Assembly (NCBI GenBank): GCA_934754425.1
Contig: CAKVIN010000016.1
Span: 1-50,012 of the forward strand
From: an uncultured Candidatus Melainabacteria bacterium
GTDB taxonomy: Bacteria > Cyanobacteriota > Vampirovibrionia > Gastranaerophilales > Gastranaerophilaceae
Direction of reading: 5' to 3'
Length of the DNA: 50,012 nucleotides
Part shown: piece by piece, positions 16,121 through 24,442 of the stretch
Numbering within the stretch: position 1 is the first letter of the stretch
Layout of the letters: every line of letters begins with the position of its first letter
The notes under the pieces: generated by a model
What the model saw: the letters and a program-made list of their open reading frames with translations, nothing else
The model's database searches: none
What the model was told of the DNA's origin: nothing
Program-made: the position numbers and the translations under genes

Positions 16121-16789
16121 ATGAAAAAAATAGCGGGATTACTGATTATACTTGCATTATCGGCACAAGTTAGTTTTGCTAAAAACTATCAACCGGTACC
16201 TTCTAATGTAAAAATACCTGCAAAATATACACAAGAATATATTGATAGTATTTCTGACGAATATAAAAACGTGTCAGATGAACAAATTTTTCATGTTGCA
16301 TTAGATATGCTAAAAGGTACATCAGGAGATTTTTCAAGAAAAGCTATTTTAGGGTATAATGTTACGCAATATCCGGTAAGGATTATGTTTAAAGACTTGT
16401 CTGAGATTAATGAAGCATACTCTACGTTCGATGCAATTGGCTGGAAGAAAAAAGGACGTTTGTATATTTATATAAACCCTAAACACGAATATGCGCCTCC
16501 TGGAGCTTTAGCAGCACTTTTATCCCATGAAGCGATACATCAAGATGAATATAACTCATTAAGTGAAGAAACATACGCTTGGACTATGGAAGCAGTTGTT
16601 TGGACTGAAATTCTAAAAAAACATCCTGAATCTAATAATTTGGAATCAGCTCTTGTAACACGTGAAAACATTTTAAAACAATTATTAGAGAAAGGTAATT
16701 ATACAAATAAATATATAAAAAAGACTGTTTTCGCAAATGATGGTTACAAAAATTTACCGCTAACATCTCCTGGGTTTACTAATCAATAA
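16121..16789 (+). CDS. Secreted protein with HExxH metal-binding motif
   Basis: A 222-residue protein with a clear N-terminal signal peptide (MKKIAGLLIILALSAQ, likely cleavage after SFA near residue 20). The mature part has LLSHEAIHQDEYNSLSEE: His136, Glu137 and His140 form an HExxH zinc motif, with Glu149/150 a possible third ligand, as in gluzincin-type metallopeptidases. I do not recognise the family beyond this. Residues before it (RLYIYINPKHEYAPPGA) resemble the strand and substrate region before the active-site helix of such enzymes. It is expressed from its own promoter and followed by a CtpA-type protease gene, so both may act in envelope protein processing. Confidence 0.72.
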   Translation: MKKIAGLLIILALSAQVSFAKNYQPVPSNVKIPAKYTQEYIDSISDEYKNVSDEQIFHVALDMLKGTSGDFSRKAILGYNVTQYPVRIMFKDLSEINEAYSTFDAIGWKKKGRLYIYINPKHEYAPPGALAALLSHEAIHQDEYNSLSEETYAWTMEAVVWTEILKKHPESNNLESALVTRENILKQLLEKGNYTNKYIKKTVFANDGYKNLPLTSPGFTNQ

Positions 16790-16862
16790 ATAAATTTTAA
16801 TAAGCATGTAGAATACACATTTGTCTATTGATTAAGCATTGTACTTGATGTTAAATTAAGTT

Positions 16863-18113
16863 ATGAGAAAAAAACAAGTTTTAATATTTATAATGTCCGT
16901 TTTGATTTTAGTGGTATTTAACAAGGTTTTCTTGTCAACATTCACTAGAACTAATGCTTTTTTTACAAAGCAAGCTATGATTAATAATGAACAAGTTGCT
17001 CCTCAAAAGTTATTTGATAGAACTTGGAGAATTATTAGTAAAGAATATTATGAGCAATCACTTAATCATCAAAACTGGGCTAGATGGAAATATCATTATC
17101 AAGGTAAAATAAAAACTGACGAAGATGCAAGAGTTGCGATTGATTCTATGATTGCAAGTCTTAATGAACCGTACACAAGATTTATGAACCAAAAAGATTT
17201 TGAAGATTTAACAACTTCAATTACTTCAAAAATTTATGGAATTGGTGTAAACATTTATTCAAATGCGGGGAAAATAGAGATTTTTAACGTAATGCCTGCG
17301 ACTCCTGCTGATTTTGCACAGCTTAAACAGGGTGACATAATAACAGCAGTTAATGGTAAAGATACTAACGGTATGAATGTTTCTGAAGTTGCAACTCTTG
17401 TAAGAGGCCCTGAAAATAGTGTTGTAGAGCTTACTATTTTAAGAAATAATAAAAAAATAGTAAAGAAAATTAAGCGTAAAGAAATAAAAATTAAAACAGT
17501 TAAAAGTTCTATAATTGATAATCATATAGGCTACATACAAATATTGAGTTTTATGAGCAGTTCTACTCCTAATGAATTCGTAGAAGCTTTAGAAAACACT
17601 AAAAATACTGACTCTTTAATACTTGATTTAAGAGGAAATACTGGAGGCTTGTTAGATAATGCCGTATTTATAGCCGATATCTTCCTACAAAAAGGAACAA
17701 TTGTTGATATTATTTATAGAAATGGATATAAGAAAACAATTAAAGCTCAAAGCGAATTGCAACCATTGGATAAACCTGTGGTAGTACTCGTAAATGGTGC
17801 TAGTGCAAGTGCCAGTGAAATATTGTCTGGTGCTTTAAAAGATTATCATAGGGCAACTTTAGTTGGTAAAAAGACATTTGGCAAAGGTCTTGTTCAAAAA
17901 GTCGTACCATTACCTAATCAAACCGGTGTTAATATTACAATTGCGAGATATTTAACTCCAAATGGCACTGATATTAATAAATTAGGAATTAAACCGGATA
18001 TTGAAATCGGTAATGATTATGAAATAATTACAAATAATAAAAATGATGTACAGTTAAAAAAGGCTAAAGATATTTTAAATGATAAAAGAAGAACTGGAAG
18101 TATTAAAAAATAA
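16863..18113 (+). CDS. ctpA: Carboxy-terminal processing peptidase, S41 family
   Basis: A 416-residue serine protease. An N-terminal hydrophobic anchor or signal (about residues 5-25) exports it. A PDZ domain (about 110-195) contains PADFAQLKQGDIITAVNG. The catalytic domain shows Ser316 in ASASASE, Lys341 in TFGKG exactly 25 residues later and Gln345, the S-K-Q arrangement of CtpB-like peptidases. Such enzymes trim C-termini of envelope proteins. No strong Shine-Dalgarno is visible at the start. The last 35 bases overlap the bioF reading frame. It is close behind the secreted HExxH gene (73 bases apart) and may be co-transcribed with it. Confidence 0.92.
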   Translation: MRKKQVLIFIMSVLILVVFNKVFLSTFTRTNAFFTKQAMINNEQVAPQKLFDRTWRIISKEYYEQSLNHQNWARWKYHYQGKIKTDEDARVAIDSMIASLNEPYTRFMNQKDFEDLTTSITSKIYGIGVNIYSNAGKIEIFNVMPATPADFAQLKQGDIITAVNGKDTNGMNVSEVATLVRGPENSVVELTILRNNKKIVKKIKRKEIKIKTVKSSIIDNHIGYIQILSFMSSSTPNEFVEALENTKNTDSLILDLRGNTGGLLDNAVFIADIFLQKGTIVDIIYRNGYKKTIKAQSELQPLDKPVVVLVNGASASASEILSGALKDYHRATLVGKKTFGKGLVQKVVPLPNQTGVNITIARYLTPNGTDINKLGIKPDIEIGNDYEIITNNKNDVQLKKAKDILNDKRRTGSIKK

Positions 18114-19200
18114 AGGACAGCTTAGACGTATTCCTAATATAGAAAATAAATCAGACGATAAAATCGTTATTGATGGAGTGGAATACATAAATTTTGCTTC
18201 TAATGACTACTTAGGAATAAGTACAAAACGTGATTTAGAAAAAGAATTTCTTAATTCAACAACAAGTCTTTTGTCATCTGCTTCTGCACGTTTGCTTAGT
18301 GGAAGTTCTATAGAATATAAAGAGCTTGAAAAAACTGTTGCAAGTATCTTTAATAAAGAAGCGGCACTAATCTTTAATACGGGTTATCAATGTAATTTAG
18401 GTGTAATATCAGCTTTAATAAGAAAAGGTGATGTTGTTTTTTCTGATAAACTTAACCATGCAAGCATTATTGACGGAATGCAACTTTCACAGGGTGAATT
18501 CTTTAGATACAAGCATTTTGATTACGATAATTTGGAAAAACTTTTACAAACAAAACGTGATAAATACAAAAGAGCAATAATCGTTTCTGAATCAGTTTTT
18601 AGTATGGATGGTGATGTTGCAGATATTGATAAGTTGATAGAATTAAAAAACAAATACAACTGTTTATTAATGATTGATGAAGCACATGCTTTTTGTTGTT
18701 ATGGAAAAACTCTGGCTGGTGCTTCATATAATAAAAATGTCGATATTATAACAGCAACTTTTGGGAAGGCTGTAGGCTCTTTTGGAGCTTTTTGTGTATC
18801 ATCAAATGATATTATTACGTATTTAATTAATAAAGCACGTTCATTTATATTTTCGACCTCTATTCCACCGCTTAATATAGCTTGGTCTAATTGGTTACTT
18901 ACAGAAAAACGTGATTATTTAATTAATCAAAAAGAAAAGTTAGAAAATCTTACTCATAACGTGCATTTATTATTGAAAACACGTGGAATAGAAACAGTTT
19001 CGGGCTCTCATATCGTTCCGATTATAATAGGTTCAAATGAAGATACACTTAAAGTTTCAGAAAAACTTAAATCTTTAGGATATTATATACCTGCAATTCG
19101 TCCTCCAACTGTTCCGGAAGGAACTTCAAGATTAAGAATATCTTTAACAGCAGATTGCAAATTGGAAGACTTTGCAAAAGTTTTGGAGATTGTAAAATAA
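18079..19200 (+). CDS. bioF: 8-amino-7-oxononanoate synthase
   Basis: A 373-residue PLP enzyme that condenses pimeloyl-ACP (or -CoA) with L-alanine in biotin synthesis. Characteristic segments are FASNDYLGIS, GSSIEYKELE, NTGYQCNLGV, SVFSMDGD, LMIDEAHAF and ATFGKAVGSFGAF, in which the lysine binds PLP. LRPT-type closing residues appear as AIRPPTVPEGTSRLRIS. The ATG at 18079 lies inside the end of ctpA; the overlap of 35 bases is real because the N-terminal residues upstream of FASNDYLG are expected in the family. 2-Amino-3-ketobutyrate CoA ligase is a close relative, but bioG and bioC in the same window support the biotin role. Confidence 0.88.
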   Translation: MIKEELEVLKNKGQLRRIPNIENKSDDKIVIDGVEYINFASNDYLGISTKRDLEKEFLNSTTSLLSSASARLLSGSSIEYKELEKTVASIFNKEAALIFNTGYQCNLGVISALIRKGDVVFSDKLNHASIIDGMQLSQGEFFRYKHFDYDNLEKLLQTKRDKYKRAIIVSESVFSMDGDVADIDKLIELKNKYNCLLMIDEAHAFCCYGKTLAGASYNKNVDIITATFGKAVGSFGAFCVSSNDIITYLINKARSFIFSTSIPPLNIAWSNWLLTEKRDYLINQKEKLENLTHNVHLLLKTRGIETVSGSHIVPIIIGSNEDTLKVSEKLKSLGYYIPAIRPPTVPEGTSRLRISLTADCKLEDFAKVLEIVK

Positions 19201-19253
19201 TAAATTTTTATTATTTAACAATGCTTGTTCTATAAATTCATACATATCTCTTG

Positions 19254-19829
19254 TTATTTTAAATCAACAACTAAATTTGCAAAATCTTCTGTCGTAGATG
19301 ATTTATGCTTAATATTAGGAAAAATTCTTTCATAAAAAGGAGTTACAAATCGATTTGCAAACATTCCTAATTCATCAAATCCTTGTTTGCCTAAGTACTC
19401 TGACAAAACTAACATCATTGAACGTCCAATATCCTTAATCGAACGACTTTTTTCATTAATAATATTAGGATCTGCTTGTAAAAATTTTAAATTTGCTCTT
19501 TTGCCTTTTAGATTAATATCTGCAGCACCCAAAACATCATTTGGGTTCAAGTTCTCAAATCCTTCTTTTTGTTTTGTTAATGCATACAATTTTCTATCAG
19601 GTGAATAATATGGAGAACATATCATTTGAACAAATTCAGCACCACTCCATTTTTCTTTAATATTTTGGATTGTTTTCAAATCAGTTGGCGAAAGCAAATC
19701 CAATTCAACTAAATGAGCTTCCATTGGTACTGATTTTTGCATACCTGTAAGATTACGCAAAACATTAGTTTTTGCTATATGTTTTGCTTCAAAATTTGGT
19801 GTCTGATAATTAATATTGATACTGTTCAT
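19254..19829 (-). CDS. Hypothetical protein with N-terminal NFEAK tag, GNAT-like C-terminal half
   Basis: A 191-residue protein with no confident family. The N-terminus MNSININYQTPNFEAKHIAKT is short, polar and without a signal peptide, and carries the F-x-[GA]-K element seen in other unknown proteins here. The C-terminal half suggests an N-acetyltransferase fold. A strand pair GAADINLKGKRANLKFL is followed by SIKDIGRSMMLVLSEYLGKQG (a possible pyrophosphate-loop helix) and by FVTPFYERIFPNI, which recalls the closing strand of GNAT enzymes. This fold guess is tentative. It is monocistronic, convergent with bioF, and 229 bases from the calpain-like protease gene transcribed the other way. Confidence 0.62.
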   Translation of the reverse strand: MNSININYQTPNFEAKHIAKTNVLRNLTGMQKSVPMEAHLVELDLLSPTDLKTIQNIKEKWSGAEFVQMICSPYYSPDRKLYALTKQKEGFENLNPNDVLGAADINLKGKRANLKFLQADPNIINEKSRSIKDIGRSMMLVLSEYLGKQGFDELGMFANRFVTPFYERIFPNIKHKSSTTEDFANLVVDLK

Positions 19830-20058
19830 ATCTTATACAAAACAGATAAAATTAATTATTGTTAGTATGCAATGTAAATTTTACATTACTTAATAATAAA
19901 CCAAAGGGTGAGTTCAAGAAATAACCGTATATGTATAAGATTGAATTAAGGGCTAAAATATATAGTTTATTAAATAATGTAACAAAATAAACTCCAATTG
20001 AAATATATAAAATATTAGATACTTTATATATATAATTAGCATAGTGAATTAGAGTTTT

Positions 20059-21558
20059 ATGAATATTAGTTCTTTAAATAATAAAAATTTAGATAATAAA
20101 CCAATACAAACGCAATCACAAAAAAATGATAATTCTGTTGGTTCAATTTTCCTATCATTTAATGATGATAATGGTATTGTAGAAAAATCTGATATTATTT
20201 TTGCAAATGAAGAAACTAAAAAAATAGCAACTCCTTTGTTTACTTTTTTAGATAAATATTGTGATGGAAAACAAAAATGGACAAGCGCATTGAGCGATAC
20301 TGTAAAAATGTTCATTAATCATTTTAATGAAAGCTTAGCGAATTATGATAAGGATAGTAATGTCGAAAACTCAGAGCAAGGTGTTATTGTTACTGATAAG
20401 AATGGAAAAATAAAATTTAGTGCATTTTTAAATAATGATAATAAATTAAGACAAATTCAATCTCATCCAATTGATGGCATATCAACAAATGTTAGTTTTG
20501 ATTATGATAATAATATCTTATCTGGTTATCAAAGTGAAACAACAAAATTCGATAGAATTAATGAATCAGAAGATATATTAGATCATACAAGTGCAAATTT
20601 TCGTGAAGATGGAACTATTATAAATAAAACAAGCAAATATCCAATAGTTAATGGTAGTCCTAATGAGATTTTAGTTGAAGAAAAATTTAAAGATAATTAT
20701 TGTTATCAAAATATGTATGAAATTAAGCATAATAATGGTTTTAATGAAGATAAAGAAATTAGGTCAAAAGTTGTTTATGATTCAGAATATAATGAATTAA
20801 TAAGAACTGATTATGAAAACAAGAAAGTTGTAAACTTTGTTGATAATAGAAAAAATAAACCTGATTTTGATAAAACAAAATTAAATGGAAAATTTGATAA
20901 CCCTATTAAACAAGGTGCTTCCGGTGTTTGTTATATAGTTGGTATAGTAAATAGCATGATTTTATCAAAAAACAATAATAACTTAGAAGATTTAAATGAT
21001 TGTGTTTCTTATGATAAAGAAAAAGGTATCGGTACAGTTACTTTTAAAGGATTAAATAAGACATATTCATTCCCAGCATCAGAAATTGAAAAACATATGA
21101 CAAGGTTAGGTACAGAAGACCCTGATTTTCCTCTTCTTGCTCTTGGATATGAACAATTTTTATTAGAAAATGATGGAGATAACACTGAAGCTCATGCAAA
21201 AAATGAAGAACAATTTCTAGGAATGATAAATTTATCAAAGTTACCATCAAAATCAAAAACAATTGATGGAGGCAGCCCGAGTGATTTTTATTTTGCAATA
21301 ACCGGTAAAGAAATGATTCAAGAAAAATTGACAGAAGAATCTTTTAATAAAGCTAAAGATTCATTAAATAATGGTGGTGTTGTCAATGCTTGTACAGTTT
21401 CAAGTGACATAAATGATGAAATTGCAAATAATCATAATTATTCAGTATTGAATATTGATGATAAAAATGTAACCTTATATGAACCAAATGAAGGTAAAAA
21501 AATCATTTGTTCTATAGAAAAATTTAAACAAAGATTTGCAGGAATATTTTATAATTAA
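20059..21558 (+). CDS. Calpain-like (papain-fold, family C2) cysteine protease
   Basis: A 499-residue protein. Residues 1-280 are polar, Asn/Asp-rich and probably a repeat-poor extended domain; there is no signal peptide (MNISSLNNKNLDN). The C-terminal part shows a calpain-type triad: Gln285 and Cys291 in KQGASGVCYIVGIVNSM, His459 in NHNYSVLNI and Asn477 in YEPNEGK, which takes the place of the Asn in the calpain NPWG motif. Spacing and order fit a C2-type peptidase. In bacteria such proteases occur as secreted toxins or effectors, and cytoplasmic forms also exist. The gene is monocistronic, with a TATAAT at 20031-20036 and a weak ribosome binding site. It is more AT-rich than the housekeeping neighbours. 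Confidence 0.75.
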   Translation: MNISSLNNKNLDNKPIQTQSQKNDNSVGSIFLSFNDDNGIVEKSDIIFANEETKKIATPLFTFLDKYCDGKQKWTSALSDTVKMFINHFNESLANYDKDSNVENSEQGVIVTDKNGKIKFSAFLNNDNKLRQIQSHPIDGISTNVSFDYDNNILSGYQSETTKFDRINESEDILDHTSANFREDGTIINKTSKYPIVNGSPNEILVEEKFKDNYCYQNMYEIKHNNGFNEDKEIRSKVVYDSEYNELIRTDYENKKVVNFVDNRKNKPDFDKTKLNGKFDNPIKQGASGVCYIVGIVNSMILSKNNNNLEDLNDCVSYDKEKGIGTVTFKGLNKTYSFPASEIEKHMTRLGTEDPDFPLLALGYEQFLLENDGDNTEAHAKNEEQFLGMINLSKLPSKSKTIDGGSPSDFYFAITGKEMIQEKLTEESFNKAKDSLNNGGVVNACTVSSDINDEIANNHNYSVLNIDDKNVTLYEPNEGKKIICSIEKFKQRFAGIFYN

Positions 21559-21608
21559 TAATTGATAAAGCTTTATTTTAACGAACTCTACACGCAAGAA
21601 TATTGTAG

Positions 21609-21625
21609 GTCAGGCAATGCCTGAC
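21609..21625. repeat. GC-rich palindrome between the protease gene and dxr
   Basis: GTCAGGCA-A-TGCCTGAC is a perfect 8-1-8 inverted repeat at the junction of two convergent genes. No T-run follows on either strand, so it is not a classical terminator. The word TGTCAGG also forms part of a hairpin at 38167-38197. Confidence 0.5.
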
Positions 21626-21630
21626 AAAAA

Positions 21631-22749
21631 CTACTTACACGAACAAAAAAGCTCTTTTGTTTTTAATCTAATTTCTTTATCAACTTCAAAAATCTCGTCT
21701 AATGTTGGATTTTGGATAACTTTATGTGTATCCATCATTTTTTCTACTGCAGTAATTATGTCATTCAATTTAATTTTGCCATCCAAGAACTCAAAAACAG
21801 CCTCTTCATTAGCGGCATTAAGACAAGCTGTAGCCGTTCCACCTACTTTTCCTGCATTATAAGCCAAATTTAATGCTCTGAATTTTTCATAATCCGGTTT
21901 TTCAAAATCAAGTCTGGCAATTTCAGAAAAACTAAAACTTTTAGACTTAATTCCCTCAAAGCGTTCCGGATAAGTTATAGCATATTGAATAGGAATATGC
22001 ATACTAGGTAGTCCTAATTGTGCAATTACACTACCGTCAACGTACTCAATTGCAGAATGCACAATACTTTGAGGATGTACGACAACTTCAATATCTTTGT
22101 AATCCATACTAAATAAATGGTGTGCCTCAATGACTTCCAAGCCTTTATTCATCAAGGTTGCACTATCGACTGTAATTTTTTTTCCCATATTCCAACGAGG
22201 ATGTGCCAGTGCTTGTGCAACAGTAGCGTTTGCCATATCTTCTGTTGTTTTTCTTAAAAACGGCCCGCCAGAAGCTGTGATAATTAATTTTGAAACCTCT
22301 GCAATGTTTTTTATGCATTGGTGAATTGCACAATGTTCACTATCAACAGGAACAATTTTTACTCCATATTGTTTTGCCAAAGGCATCACAATATCACCTG
22401 CCATAACAAGTGTTTCTTTATTCGCTAAAGCAATATCAATACCGTTTTTAATCGCAATAATAGTAGGTCTTAAGCCAATTTTACCGGATACAGCTACCAA
22501 AATTATATCATTTTCTTTATTAGAGCAAATTTCTTCCATGCTAAGCGGTTCTGCACCCTCAATTGAAGAAATATCAGAAGCATAAGCATATTTAGGTTTG
22601 AATTTCTTAATTTGCTCGTTTAATAAATCAATGTTTCCACCGGCTGCTAGAGCTATAATTTCAAACTTATCACCAAGTTTTTCAATAACTTCTAAGGCTT
22701 GTCTGCCGATTGAACCTGTTGAACCTAATATACTTATTTTTCTTTTCAT
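21631..22749 (-). CDS. dxr: 1-deoxy-D-xylulose 5-phosphate reductoisomerase
   Basis: A 372-residue enzyme of the MEP isoprenoid pathway, converting DXP to MEP with NADPH. Motifs are ILGSTGSIGRQALEVI (NADPH binding), LANKETLVMAG, PVDSEHCAI (metal ligands Asp and Glu), ITASGGPFL, MGKKITVDSATLMNKGLEVIEA and the substrate loop around HPQSIVHSAIEYVDGS. It is the last gene of the rhamnose operon, six bases after rmlA, an unusual but harmless combination. Slightly shorter at the C-terminus than enterobacterial Dxr, within the family range. Confidence 0.96.
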   Translation of the reverse strand: MKRKISILGSTGSIGRQALEVIEKLGDKFEIIALAAGGNIDLLNEQIKKFKPKYAYASDISSIEGAEPLSMEEICSNKENDIILVAVSGKIGLRPTIIAIKNGIDIALANKETLVMAGDIVMPLAKQYGVKIVPVDSEHCAIHQCIKNIAEVSKLIITASGGPFLRKTTEDMANATVAQALAHPRWNMGKKITVDSATLMNKGLEVIEAHHLFSMDYKDIEVVVHPQSIVHSAIEYVDGSVIAQLGLPSMHIPIQYAITYPERFEGIKSKSFSFSEIARLDFEKPDYEKFRALNLAYNAGKVGGTATACLNAANEEAVFEFLDGKIKLNDIITAVEKMMDTHKVIQNPTLDEIFEVDKEIRLKTKELFCSCK

Positions 22750-22754
22750 ATTAC

Positions 22755-23621
22755 CTACCTTAATTCTCTCACATAAGAAAAATATTCATTATTTTTGTAT
22801 TTTTCAGAATTTTTTATTATCTCATCTTTAGTAAGATATCCCATTCTCCAAGCAATTTCTTCTAAACAAGCAATTTTAATTCCTTGATTTTCTTCAATTG
22901 TTTGAATATATTGTCCGGCTTGCATTAAAGAACGATGTGTTCCGGTATCAAGCCAAGCAAAACCACGCCCGAACAATTCGACACTTAATTTTGATTTTTT
23001 CAGATAAATTCTATTCAAATCTGTAATTTCAAGTTCACTTCTTGCGGATGGTTTTAGATTTTTTGCATACTCAACAACTTTATTATCATAAAAATATAAA
23101 CCTGTTACAGCATAATTTGATTTTGGATTTTGCGGTTTTTCTTCGATAGATAATGCCTTGCCATTATCATCAAATTCTACAACTCCAAATCTTTCCGGAT
23201 CTTTTACCATATATCCAAAAACAGTAGCAAACCCTTTATCTGCTGATTTTACTGCATTATGAAGCATTTTTGAGAAACTTTGACCATAAAATATATTATC
23301 ACCCAAAACAAGTGCTACAGAATCTTGCCCAATAAATTCTTCACCCAGTATAAAAGCTTGAGCAAGTCCATCAGGACTAGGTTGAACTTTGTAGGAGAAT
23401 TTAACTCCAAATTGTGAGCCGTCACCCAATAATTTTTCAAAATTTGGTAAATCATGCGGAGTTGAAATGATTAAAATTTCTCTAATTCCTGCAAGCATTA
23501 AAACTGATATCGGGTAATAAATCATCGGTTTATCATAAACCGGTAATAATTGTTTAGAAACAACCATTGTGCTTGGAAATAATCGTGTACCGCTTCCGCC
23601 TGCAAGAACTATACCTTTCAT
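22755..23621 (-). CDS. rmlA: Glucose-1-phosphate thymidylyltransferase
   Basis: A 288-residue nucleotidyltransferase making dTDP-glucose from glucose-1-phosphate and dTTP, the first step of dTDP-L-rhamnose synthesis. The signature is GIVLAGGSGTRLFPST followed by SKQLLPVYDKPMIYYP. VLGDNIFYG carries the catalytic Asp. EEKPQNPKSNYAVTG and WLDTGTHRSLM are typical of RmlA. Its ATG shares one base with the rmlD stop codon (TAATG). Confidence 0.96.
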   Translation of the reverse strand: MKGIVLAGGSGTRLFPSTMVVSKQLLPVYDKPMIYYPISVLMLAGIREILIISTPHDLPNFEKLLGDGSQFGVKFSYKVQPSPDGLAQAFILGEEFIGQDSVALVLGDNIFYGQSFSKMLHNAVKSADKGFATVFGYMVKDPERFGVVEFDDNGKALSIEEKPQNPKSNYAVTGLYFYDNKVVEYAKNLKPSARSELEITDLNRIYLKKSKLSVELFGRGFAWLDTGTHRSLMQAGQYIQTIEENQGIKIACLEEIAWRMGYLTKDEIIKNSEKYKNNEYFSYVRELR

Positions 23622-24442
23622 TATTCACACCTCAAATCTAAATAATCTTTTAACGCAAACTGCCAATTGCGACAGATTCCCTCATTTTCCATTATACTTA
23701 ATGCCGGACGTTTAGCAACACGAGGGAATTCATCTGTAGTACACGGTTTTAAATTAACTTCTAAACCGGAAAGTTTAAATATTTCTTTAGCAAAGCCATA
23801 CCACGTTGTATGCCCGCTTCCACAAACATGATATGTACCATAAGGTTTTGAATCTAAAAGTTTCAAAATTCCGTTTGCTAATTCAACTGTCCAAGTTGGA
23901 CATCCGATTTGATCATCAACAACTTTAAGTTCATCCTTATCTTTTAGTGATAACATTGTTTCTACAAAGTTTTTACCATGATGTCCGTATAACCAACTGG
24001 TTCTTGCTATGTAATGCTTTTCACAGAAACTTCTTACGGCTTCTTCACCTTCATACTTAGTCATACCATAATTATTAATCGGATTTGGCTTGTCTTGTGG
24101 AGTATAAGGAGAATCCTTTGTTCCATCAAAAACATAGTCAGTCGAAATATAAACCATAGTTATACCAAGTTTTCCGCAAGCATCAGCTATATTTTCAGTA
24201 CCGGTTACATTAATTAATTCAGCGGTCTTTAAATCCTCTTCTGCTTTATCCACATTCGTATAAGCGGCACAATGAATAACAACTTCCGGCATTTTATCTT
24301 TTAAAACTTGATTTACTTGTTCTGCATTTGTAATATCAAGTGTATCAACGTCTGTTTCAATGACTTCATAACCGGCATCTTCTAATATCGGACATAAGTC
24401 TTGCCCAAGCATTCCCTTCGCACCGGTAACTAATACTGACAT
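23621..24442 (-). CDS. rmlD: dTDP-4-dehydrorhamnose reductase
   Basis: A 273-residue short-chain dehydrogenase performing the last step of dTDP-L-rhamnose synthesis. The N-terminal GAKGMLGQDL is the NAD(P)H-binding motif. ISTDYVFDGTK and NNYGMTKYEGE (catalytic Tyr-x-x-x-Lys) follow, with RTSWLYG as expected for RmlD. Its start overlaps the rmlB stop by one base (TAATG) and its stop overlaps rmlA in the same way, so the operon is translationally coupled. Confidence 0.95.
   Translation of the reverse strand: MSVLVTGAKGMLGQDLCPILEDAGYEVIETDVDTLDITNAEQVNQVLKDKMPEVVIHCAAYTNVDKAEEDLKTAELINVTGTENIADACGKLGITMVYISTDYVFDGTKDSPYTPQDKPNPINNYGMTKYEGEEAVRSFCEKHYIARTSWLYGHHGKNFVETMLSLKDKDELKVVDDQIGCPTWTVELANGILKLLDSKPYGTYHVCGSGHTTWYGFAKEIFKLSGLEVNLKPCTTDEFPRVAKRPALSIMENEGICRNWQFALKDYLDLRCE

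Noticed and set aside
18079..18113. Frameshift or sequencing error joining ctpA and bioF
   Set aside because: Both proteins are complete with their expected ends and starts; the overlap is natural.
21609..21625. Terminator for dxr or the calpain-like gene
   Set aside because: The stem is perfect but no T-run follows on either strand, so it is listed only as a palindrome.
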